Positions 9,965-19,600 of a stretch of 29,772 nt of DNA are shown here, one piece after another. The notes below the pieces were generated by a model. That model was given only the letters and a program-made list of their open reading frames with translations. It did no database searches and was not told the DNA's origin. This DNA is from Pleurotus djamor (Eukaryota > Basidiomycota > Agaricomycetes > Agaricales > Pleurotaceae), in NCBI GenBank assembly GCA_029747585.1, contig JAPEVF010000572.1, forward strand, positions 1-29,772, in the 5' to 3' direction. Position numbers and translations under genes: made by a program. Position 1 is the first letter of the stretch, and the number at the start of each line of letters is the position of its first letter.

Positions 9965-10797
9965 CCGATAGTATAGATCATGGATCATATTGGCAACATA
10001 GAAAATTTGGCTCATCGATGCGTTGACGTATTTTCTTGCTTCGAGGGTCGGATTTGTCTGAGGACTGGATTTGGGGCTGTAAGGGAAATCGAAAATCTTC
10101 TCTGGACCGCCCGAAGGGTGGGGCTTGGTTATGAATGTGTAATTGGTCGCGTCTCCGTCCCAGTTTGATTGAACAAAAACCTATTGAGATGAGATAAGCC
10201 ATCGGAAAAACAGCAATCATCATAGTGGAAGGTGGATCATACATTGTTCCCCCAAGTTGTCGTGGTGTTGTGAATTTTGCCGCGCTTCGTAGCTGAGGCG
10301 TTCACAGAAGGATCATGTGTATATGGTAGGCTGTGCCAACCGAGTTGCGAAGCAAAGTCTCTGCGTTCCGTCTCAAAGGTTCGTGCCCCCGCTGACGGAT
10401 CTGCCTTCCCGAGGGCATAGACATTGTACTGTCCCAGCTCGTCACCGTACACTTCTGATTCAGAGCCCGATGTCGAGTCTGAAGTCCAGTCCACAATGAA
10501 AAGGATACGGTATGGGTGGTTAACAGTGACAGCGGCTTCATACCAGTTGTCTCGCATTTTGACTTCATACTGGCGGTGGAATGGGTGAGCATGGGAGTTC
10601 AAAACGGAGGACGAGCAGGGGTCACCTTCCAGGACAGTTGTAGCACGCCTTCGTCATCCGTTGCGTAAACCATGTAGGCCGGGACGGGGGCGATGGCGTC
10701 GGGGACGTTCTCGATGATGAGGGTCATGTTGTGGAACGGATCAACGGAGGGAGCGAGGCCAATGGCCATCCTTTCGATTAATTGGTCTGTGGTGGCA
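9965..10797 (-). pseudogene. Fungalysin-type extracellular metallopeptidase (M36), internal fragment
   Basis: Three exons read in frame on the minus strand: 10786-10626, 10569-10243 and 10180-9965. They match the propeptide-to-catalytic junction of fungalysin (peptidase M36). Key pieces are LIIENVPDAIAPVPAYMVYA, YEVKMRDNWYEAAVTV, LFIVDWTSD, YNVYALGKADPSAGARTF, FASQLGWH, TTTTWGNN, VFVQSNWDGDATNYTF, and finally IFYVANMIHDLYYR. Family members continue with a catalytic HExxH that is absent here: after YYR (9965) the sequence is unrelated and stops at 9909. The N-terminus is also missing, because the fragment ends at a CACAG acceptor a few bases from the inverted repeat at 10798. No stop or frame break lies inside the fragment, so truncation is probably recent. 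It cannot encode an active protease. Confidence 0.82.
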
Positions 10798-11816
10798 CAT
10801 CAGGAAAAACAGATAAGCTTTGCAGTTCTGCACAGACCATTACAGAGCTGCCAGAGGCTCACAGGGTTACAGGGCTGACAGATTGGGTACCTGCTGTGAC
10901 TTTTCTGAATAGTCTCATACAGAGGGTTGACAGGATATTAACAGACCTGGTTAGATACCCACAGCCTAATTTTAGACTCAACGCTCCATGGTATTTAATA
11001 TATAATGCTGAATTACACCCAATTACTATACACATTCAAATGATCGATGATGCTCAAACACAGTGCAGCATACTCATCTCTACCATAAGGTCAATTGATA
11101 TTTGCAGAAATGGCAGCTGGGGAGATGTAGAAACCTACTTCACAAATATTTACATAGATAGTTAAAGTGACTAAGAATGAAGGATGATCGTCTGGAAGAG
11201 GAATCAAGAGTGACTGATGGATCAATGTATGGCTAGAAGTACTTAGCTGAAGGTGGCATGGAATAAGAGGATCTCACTATCTATTTAGAGGGCTAGTAGA
11301 ATGGTGAAAATAGATCAAAGCAAGGCGAATTGATCAAGGAGATATGGGAACAGCAAGGAAATGAGGGTATAAGGTGGAAAGCAAACCAAAGCAAAGGGAT
11401 CCTGGCAACAAGCTAAAGGAAAATCATAAAGGGAGAGTCAAATGAGCTGTAGAAGAAACAAGGCAGAATGAGTGGGAAGGAGAGCAAGAAGAAGTTGACT
11501 GAACACAGCCAAAGCAGAGAAAGATGAAGGTGGAAGAGATGGGAAAAGATACCCAAATATATGGCTCACCTAGCTAAACCTCCACTACGTCTTACTCAAC
11601 CAAATAGCCTCTCCGGCTTCTAGAGGCCAACTGCTACACTAGCCCATCCTAAGCTTCAAGCTAGTGAGGAAAGAGTTGAGACGATGTAGAGTATCTTGGT
11701 ATGACTTGAGGTGAATATCTTGAGTTGAATATATAGTAGGAAAGCTGATAAAAGTGGAGGATAGAAGAAGAACAAGAAAAGAAGAAGAAATAGCAAAGCG
11801 AACATGAGGGATCCAC

Positions 11817-11960
11817 GGTCATGTGCACCGATTTCGCGGCCCAAAATAGGGGCGTGGGAAAGATCATGTGATGTATAAAAAAAAAACTCTCAACTGAGAG
11901 TACACGTCATCAATAGTCATGTGAACCGATTTCGCGGCCCAAAATAGGGGTGTGGGAAAA
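11817..11960. repeat. 46-base direct repeat, 98 bases apart
   Basis: Units 11817-11862 and 11915-11960 share TCATGTG.ACCGATTTCGCG and then GCCCAAAATAGGGG.GTGGG, differing at about four positions. Between them is an A-run and a short perfect hairpin ACTCTCAACTGAGAGT (about 11886-11901). The unit is more GC-rich than the surrounding element. Confidence 0.8.
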
Positions 11961-12015
11961 ATTCAGGTGAACAGTCCGTGCATAGAGACGGACACCTCAC
12001 TAGAATTTTTCCCAC
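11952..12015. repeat. 64-base imperfect hairpin inside element copy 1
   Basis: The arms are GTGGGAAAAATTC (11952-11964) and GAATTTTTCCCAC (12003-12015). Inside them AGGTG pairs with CACCT, and GTCCGT (11974) pairs with ACGGAC (11988) around an 8-base loop GCATAGAG. The left arm overlaps the second 46-base direct repeat. Confidence 0.75.
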
Positions 12016-12589
12016 GCATCTACTTTTGCCCTAATCATTAAGCGATTCTTCCTCTTCTCTTTTCCCATCATTAATTGTAGAACTATTTGTTGGATCCTGC
12101 AAGGCTGTATACAAGCTGTGCTTTATGCCCTTGTATGCTGCAAATCTTCCCACTGGCTATGCTTTTGAAGCATTTCTTTTCCCTTTTCAATTAAAGTCTC
12201 CATAGAGATTGTCTTCAAACTTGCAACTCCATTGATATATGTTCTCTGATTATTCATGCTCCAGACATTATTTGTGTCTTGTCTTTTGAGCTTGCCTCAA
12301 ATCTCTTTCTCAATTATATATATACAATCAGCAATAATAAAAATATATTTTGAAAAGAAATTTATGTCTTTCTTTTATTACTATGAGTTTATAAATTTGA
12401 TTTTTCAAGAACAGCTTTATTGAAGCTCACTTATATGGGGAATTATCCCCCATATTCATTAGACAGCACAAAACAACCACAGATTTCTTACAGATATCTT
12501 GTAGAATAGTTTAGAATAGGTAATAGAAGTCACAGTTCATTGTAAGCACAGACAGACCTGTACAGATACCAGTCGGAGGTACAGATGGC

Positions 12590-15237
12590 TTACAGATTTT
12601 CTGGTTTTCCTGATGATCGAGACGACATGATGCTGCTGTTGTTGGGATCCTCATTGTCAGTACATGTGATGACTGAGGCCCTCTTCTTGGTGGTGTTAAT
12701 GATGCTAACATCCTTCCCATACCCAACAGCAATGTGAGATCCATCTCGGGAGGTTGTTAAATACTCCCCTTGAACCTTGATGATTTCCTTGGGAGATTGA
12801 GTGGATCCGTCCCAACTCAGAATGGAGGTTGTCTTGTCAAGGGTCGTTGTAAATATAATTTTCATTGCATCCAAGTGGCAGAACGCCACATTCTGTATCC
12901 ATCCGTTGGCCTCCAGCTGACTGATGCACGCTATACGAGCCGCTGGTAAGTGTCTTCCACCATGCGCAAAAGTGTCAACCTTACCTAAATAACCCATAAC
13001 TATGGCCAAAGCAGGTTTGTGATGGGTTGAAATTGGGCCTGCCCATCGTTGAAGACTGTAGGGCTTTGGCCGATGTATGTCGCTTGTTGCCGTCACATTG
13101 ACTGCTGCAAGAAGCTGGACTAGGGTTTCCTTCATATCATGTGTGTTGATGCCAGTCCTTGTATTTTGAGATTGTAGCGAAAGATCGAGGGCAGAGAGTA
13201 GTATGTTCTCAATGCCATGGAGCTCATTCAGGGAAGATCTCCTTGATGCTATCATGATATATCAGGGGATCGAGGGTTGTCGGCACAGGGGAAATACTTG
13301 CCGTGAGCTCTCAGGTAAGACCGAAGACCCAGCATGGATTGCGAATATTGGGTCACCGCCTCAGATGATGCGCTGCCAGTGCGTAGAGTTTGGATCGCCT
13401 CCTCTAGTGAAGAAAGAAATGAGGCGGCGTTTTCAAAGGGATCAGATTCAAACATAGTGTTTTCTTGTGTGAGACTGCATTTCTCAAAGAAACTCTCCCA
13501 GCCGAGGGAGCCAGATGGCCGGGATGCTTTAGGACGGTACAGACCGTTTGATGTTTGATGGCGTGTGAAGACAGTGTGGTGGATTTTCTGTCCTGGCTGC
13601 ACACGTCGACCGGCACATAGGTGTGGACTACATAAGCATCAGTCTCCAGCGTACTTGGATGTCAGCTCAAACGCGTACCGCCATGTTAAGCCATCTTCAT
13701 TTTTATAAGACAGCGAGCGAATGGGTAAAACTTCGAGGGGGAGCCAGAACCACTTGAGGGACTTCGTAAGGGGCAATGGCTCCCAAGGCTTCGTCGTGGG
13801 TTCAAAACGAAGGCCCCGCTTCTCGGCCTCTTGCATCATCCACCGAAGAGATGGGCCAAAGTTGGCGAGACTATGATTTTCAATATTTCCACCACCACTG
13901 GAATGACTGTTTGAGGAAAGGAACAACAAAGAAACATTGAAACATAGAGCGTACACGTCTGAATGCGTTCCCGCAAACCATACCTCTTTCACATCACCCC
14001 GAGCATCACCTTCGCGCGGTCCCAATCCACCATTGGCGTATTCGGGCTGGAATTTGACACATTGCTCGTCCAAAGCCAACGCGTGGCGAAAGGAGCACAC
14101 ATGTCCCATACCAGAAACGGTTTCAGGGAGTGACGTCCCGCGGAGGAGCCCGATTGACGATACAGTATCCCTGTGGTGGATGGAGAATGAGTAACAGCGA
14201 CGATTTCTGGAGATGTGTAACGCACCATGCACCCACAAAATGCACCTTCACATCTGCGCGACATAATGTACTCTTGAACTGACGACAGAGGATATCCTCT
14301 GGGCTGTCAGTGTTTTCGATGCTCTGGGTCTTTGCGTTTCGATGGCGCTTGGAATTGCTGGTAACCAAAGCGTATAGCTCATATGCACTTTGATGGTTTG
14401 ATGGTGCTTCATGAGTAGAGCAACAAATGGTTGAACAGTAATACACACAATGGAATTTGATTGTCGCTGCCTTTATGGAGGAGTCCAACCTATGCCATCG
14501 GCCCCTACTCAACATGCCTGCGTTGGAGATCCAAACACTAACTTACCTTCTCGATCATCCCAGCAACAACTCGAACCTGGTAGGCACCTCGTGAGAAGCC
14601 TTCACCGGGGTATCATCAGCTTGGAATCGTCGATGAAGAATCAGCCGATCTCACCGAACATGAATATTCTATCACCAGGCCGGTAAGTCTCTGAGAGCCA
14701 CTTGTACGCAGCGTGCACAATTCGTTCAAAATTCCTGGGAGGTACCATTTATTGGAGGTAGTTACAGAGGACAGAGAGGCAACGGACGCACCAAGCGATT
14801 GCAGTGTCGACAGTATGGTCGAATACTTGCTTGAAGTATTTCCAAGATCGAAACGATGGTTTTGCGTAGGTACCAATCCCGCTGTTGTAGAAAGTGAGCT
14901 GTTCGTCGGCCACTTTGATTAAGCGACTGTAAATTTCAACAATATTGCTGCTCTGAACGCAGGCGTGAGAGAGAGGAAGGCGGAAACATCGAACGCAACG
15001 ACGTACTTGCGCGCTGAACTGGTTCGCCGTGCCGTCTATGCAGAGAACCAAGTTTCGACCACCCTCCGTTCCGTGAGGACAGTTGAAAAGTGGGTCTTTA
15101 TCAAAATCGTGGAACATGAAGAATCTATTGACTTGGCGCCTGGTCTTCTCACTGGGTCCTTCAGGTATTGGTTGGGGAGCCTGAGGAGCGTCGTCGCGCA
15201 AACCTGGCATTGAGGAATCTGATCTAGACGGAGACAT
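12590..15237 (-). CDS. DUF2235 (Tle1-like) alpha/beta hydrolase with propeller-like tail, truncated by transposon
   Basis: Ten exons: 15237-15007, 14952-14792, 14734-14655, 14599-14547, 14489-14449, 14387-14226, 14170-13955, 13897-13679, 13627-13298, 13241-12590. The last holds a probable 42-base intron (12984-12943). About 700 residues, no internal stop. Residues 60-390 are the DUF2235 domain: NLVLCIDGTANQFSA at the start, the GFSRGA nucleophile elbow (serine at about 14592), HFVGAWDTVSSIG, and the metal/active-site-like GTHSDVGGGNIE. DUF2235 proteins relate to Tle1-type lipases; the fungal substrate is unknown. After GRRVQPGQKIHHTV comes a helical linker (LNELHGIENILLSALDLSL) and WD-like beta repeats (WIQNVAFCHLDAMKIIF, YLTTSRDGSHIAVGYGKDV). 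At 12615 the frame enters the inverted repeat: its last eight residues, SSGKPENL, are transposon-coded. Propeller blades are presumably lost. Confidence 0.85.
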
Positions 15238-16640
15238 GGTGGAGGATTGGTGAGTGGACAGGGGGAAATGTGAAGAAAGGTGTGAATGTCAGTTTAGGAA
15301 GCCCTGAAAATTCATATCTTATATGAGATCACGACCATGGGGCTTCACGTCAAAAATATGAGTGTATTAGGATGCACGGGTTCGAATGCGACCATATCGA
15401 AGTAGCATAAAGACCAAAGCTGTTGCCCCCGTGGAAGACGGCTGTGATGAGTTGATAGACGCTGTCAACGTATTGATGATAGACACGAACCTTCGTGCGT
15501 CGCAGCCTCGGCTGTTGGGACAGAATATATGGAACATTTTAGTGGTATAATCGGCGACAAAAACTCAACTACTCGCCAGTCAAGACTCAAGAGGAAAGGA
15601 AGCACACTTCGACTTCACCGGGAACTTCGCCTCAAAGCATACTTAGCCAGGGCAAGACACCATGTCATCGGAGTTGATGCTGTGTAAATCAGTGATGATC
15701 AGATGCGCTGGTGAGACATCTGTGTGAATGAACTGTAGTAAAATAGGAAGCAACGCTCAAGAATTTTGATAAATGATGAGACGCAGCGGGAGAGCACAAG
15801 ATGAGCTGTCACTAGCGGCTTTTGAGCTTCTTCTCAGATAGACGGCGAGACTGACAGTATTTTACGAGAATGGTATGCATGAGACATCAGGGTAAGTACT
15901 CCGTCCGTTTTGTAGCCGAAAGCGAGGAAGAGCAGGAACACACACTGCCAGAATCAGCGGCTAGGACCGTGGTAGGCCCAGACTTCGAGCACCAGTTGGT
16001 TGTAATGGCAGCACGCAGACGAAATAGAGATCACTGAGACGACGATGTGAAAGAACGCCAGGTGTTTTCGCTCGAGGTAGGCGAGCCATGTCATGCGAAA
16101 ATAGAAAATCGAGCATGAGAGATAGACGGAAAGGCTTTTTTTTTCGAGCTGAGTCGTCTCCTTCGTGGACAGGAAAGAAACCAAGGACAACTTTGAGAAG
16201 GGTACGATAGAATAAAAACGAGGGTGGAGAAAAGAGAAGGTCAATTTCGTAGTCGGCCATTTCGGTCGAGGCTGTTGCCAAGCAATGCCAAGCACATTCG
16301 ATGATCCTGTCAGATTTCTCCGCACCACCATCTCCATCCCCCCATATCCCTCATAGCATACCCCTTCGAAACCTCTTTTCTATGATTATCGTATCCGTAT
16401 CTCGCATTCTCAGAGATAATTCTATGGCTCTTCGAACCTGTCGGTAGTCGTTCCCGTTCCATGGTGCGTGAAATTTCCTACGATTTTTTTTTTCGTTTTC
16501 CTAGCTGACATGCCCGCTTTCTTTTACTTCTGTTAGGTATCGTCTTATCCGACTTCGCGGTGCTATACTGGCAGCGTTACGGACCTACGCTCGTCGAAGG
16601 AACCCTCCGATCAGCCCACAGCGGTTTCCTTCGTCGTAGG
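15238..16640. other. No supported gene; upstream of the DUF2235 gene
   Basis: This 1.4 kb stretch contains the 5' flank of the DUF2235 gene. Two overlapping minus-strand frames at 15954-16337 are open and hydrophobic in part, separated by a frame change at a run of nine A/T (16136-16145). Neither resembles a known family. Around 16555-16640 a plus-strand frame reads YGPTLVEGTLRSAHSGFLRR, which looks coding-like but stops soon after. I see no confident promoter elements. Confidence 0.35.
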
Positions 16641-19600
16641 TATGGATTCTTGGGTCGGATGGATTAGGGCCGCTTATTTTGCGCGGTTCGAGTTCGAGGA
16701 GATGTCGAGTACAGGGAAGTTTGGCTTGGGACTGGTGGGAGATGGTATTGACGAAGTCGCCGAGAACATGGTGCTTCCACGAAGACGACGACCTACACAG
16801 TCTAGGCGAACCTCGAGCAGCCGCCTTTTTCTATTTTCTCATGAGAGGAGAACAGGTTCTCGACGACCCACCCATCATCTACAGCAACATGGTCATCAAC
16901 AACCGTACCATCACCATCAATGTACTCAACGCCGCCCGTTTCATCTATCACAGGCGTATTCCAACCAAGAGGACCTGCTCCTCGTGCCCTCTTTTCCCTC
17001 CTCTGTTGACCTGCTGTAGTCACGGATACGAGAGCGGAGGAAGGCATGCTCCTCCTCCTCGATGCCGAACTTTCGTTGACCAGATGAGCCTGCGACCGCC
17101 ATCTATATCGATCTCACATACCACGGTTCAATTTGCTGCCATCCGATGGGTTGCCTGCCCATGGTCACGGCTCGAACTTGCCCTGCTGCGCTGCGATGGT
17201 CGGTTTGGTTCTAGGAATGGATGAAGCTGGCTCAGGTAATCCATCGTGCGTACCCCATTCCTCGTTGCTTTTCAGTGCTTTGACTGACACCCTCGTCTCC
17301 TCTGGCCTCTCTTCGGAACCTTTTGGTTGCAGCTCACGCATCTATGCTTGCTACACCAATCCGTTCAAAATGATTAACGCTTCAACCACCCCCTCTTCGC
17401 GTTGGATTGGAAGGTCGTGAAGACAGACCGGTCCGAAGCCGGTTACTGGCGAGGCAAGTTCAAGTTGAATGGGATGTAGAGGGAGATTTGAGGCCGTGTT
17501 GATATCGAAGAAGATGTTGGGGGGTTCGAACATGGTGCTGCTACGACCACCCACCCTGACCACCACCATGACGTCGTCCCTTTCCTCATGGCCATCCATC
17601 AGAACCCCGAAGAGAGCCAACCCACTTCGAACGACTCAAGGAACATGGATGTCATCTCCCTCTCCTCCTTCTCCACTCACATCCCCATCGTCCACGATCC
17701 TCCTCTGCCTTGCTCCTCTCCTCCTACAGGACGGGCGTCAAAGTACGCGCGTAGTGGTCTTGATCCACATCGAGGTGATCAGACCCAAATTGCCTCACAT
17801 TCGTACCTCAAAAGCGACGGCATACGAAGATGGGGAAATCATCCCTATGATCTTCCTCCCATCATCCACATTAACTTGAATTACCCAACACCCGCTTTTC
17901 CAAGCTCATTAGCGGCACCGTAGGCGGTGGATCCTCTCCCCATGGACCCTCTCTGTTCGATAACAGTTCGCGGTCTCGATGTTGGCGCTCGTCCAACCTT
18001 CTTCCACAGCGATGGAGGATACCCGGTCGGAGAGGTTATGGGAGGAAACATTGGTCTGACGAAGAAGAAAGCCGTCGACCTCGCGTTTACGAGCGATTCA
18101 CCAACCATAAGTACCTGCTTGCGAGAGCATCCGTCACCCCTCCTTCCTCGCAGCATCGACGTCGATTGCAAGCCCTTTCAATGGATTCTCGACCTCACGC
18201 ACATCAACCGCCCTCTGGTCGATTATCTCTCGGCGAGGTACCTACAAATGAACATTCAACCATCGCCTATCAGCTCTGGTACTCTCTACCCCTGCGCTGC
18301 GAGCTCGTCAATAGGCTGTAACCACCGATCAACCACCCAAAATCGACGCCCACATTGTCCTTGGTCCGCAACGACTACCTCTCAAACGTTCCCTTCATCT
18401 TCTCGGACCCTCAGTGTCAGCACTAACGTTACGAAGAAGGTGCCAGTTTACCGATACCTCAAATTGCTCACGTCAACCCAGAGCATCGATACCCCGTCGT
18501 CCTCGCTCAATTTGATATCAGAGGCGACATCTTACTCCTCGACCTGTACTACGACCCATGGCTTTGTCTGTGTGTCCCGGGATTCCGTCGTTGCCTGGCC
18601 GTGGATGGGAGCTTCTACTGGCAGGAGGACGGTATGGATATGGATGTGGGTAATGGGTTCGAAAGCGGTTGGGATGGATCAAGAAGAAGACTGAGTACGA
18701 CCATTGGGATCAGCGCTGGGGCTATCAGATTCCTGTCCCCCTTCTCAACATCGACCTCATCGTCACGTCACAAACAACGCATGCTATCGCACTGCACCCG
18801 TGTCGACGTTACCACCGTCTCGCTGTACTCGGCTCATGATGAAATTGTACTCGCTCACCCATTGGGTTTCGGTCTCAAAGCTGACGATTGCAATCTTCCT
18901 CCAAGGAAACGACTTCGAGGTTTTGGCCTGCTTGGGATACTGACATCGACAGGAAGTGCCCGTCACGGTCGACCTAGGGACGATGAAGCTCTTCTTGACG
19001 TCGTTGGGTCGGCATATTTCGCTGAACGTGTCTTTCATTCTTCGAAGACGTCGTTCGTGTCTTTACACGCTCCAATGGTCTGACCTCATCACACCGGCCA
19101 AGTTCTTACCACCAGCCTCGAGGACGCGAGGCTATGCTGTCGCTAGACGGCGTGGAAACGTTTTCCTATGATATGTTCAGGTGTTTGCTAGCCTCGAACG
19201 TCACGTATAGGATATACTTGGTGTTTGGCCTGTTCTAAACGCCCGGACACAAATTTTTCTTCCTGTACATACGTGGATTCTTTTGATGGGCGGACCGATG
19301 CTTTACACCACATAGAGTATGGACTTGACTACTACTTCCTCGAGATGTGCGAACTCTACATACCTACCGGTACCTCTATCTCTCGGCCAACGAACTCCAT
19401 ACGTTGTATCTCTACCTCCTTCCATACCCAGACGGACGGTTCTAGCATGTACAATTGCCCGAGACCCAGTACGTACGACGCGTCATACCTAGATACGATG
19501 GTTAGTGCATATATACACCATATATGCGCTGGTTGCGACAGATGATCAGGAGGGTGCACTGAGTGAACCCCACGTGAGCTTTCGACGAGACGGACAACGA

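Larger units (their letters stand above)
10798..12615. mobile_element. Non-autonomous DNA transposon with terminal inverted repeats, copy 1
   Basis: The left end begins CATCAGGAAAAACAG (10798). The right end, read on the minus strand from 12615, begins CATCAGGAAAACCAG. Similarity continues more weakly for about 30 bases. The 1818-base interior is AT-rich and has no plausible gene. Both subterminal regions are rich in ACAG words, such as TTACAGAG, ACAGGGTTACAGGG and GTACAGATGGCTTACAGAT. The same ends bound a second element at 23958-25330. Short internal matches also exist: AATGCTTCAAAAGCA occurs in inverted orientation at about 12165 and 24131. I see no clear target-site duplication. The class is unknown; lack of a transposase makes it non-autonomous. 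Confidence 0.65.

Noticed and set aside
3600..9970. Terminal inverted repeats of the KDZ element
   Set aside because: I looked for matching ends on both sides of the block, including CATCAGGAAAA, and saw none; the CCTGATG at about 8277 is inside coding sequence.
15954..16337. Two overlapping minus-strand open frames with hydrophobic stretches, possible membrane protein
   Set aside because: No start-to-stop model survives the run of nine A/T, no family resemblance, and codon content looks like noise.
16641..19100. Possible glycoside hydrolase gene
   Set aside because: I compared the fragments with GH31-type motifs and found no catalytic signature; the resemblance was only to generic aromatic-rich sequence.
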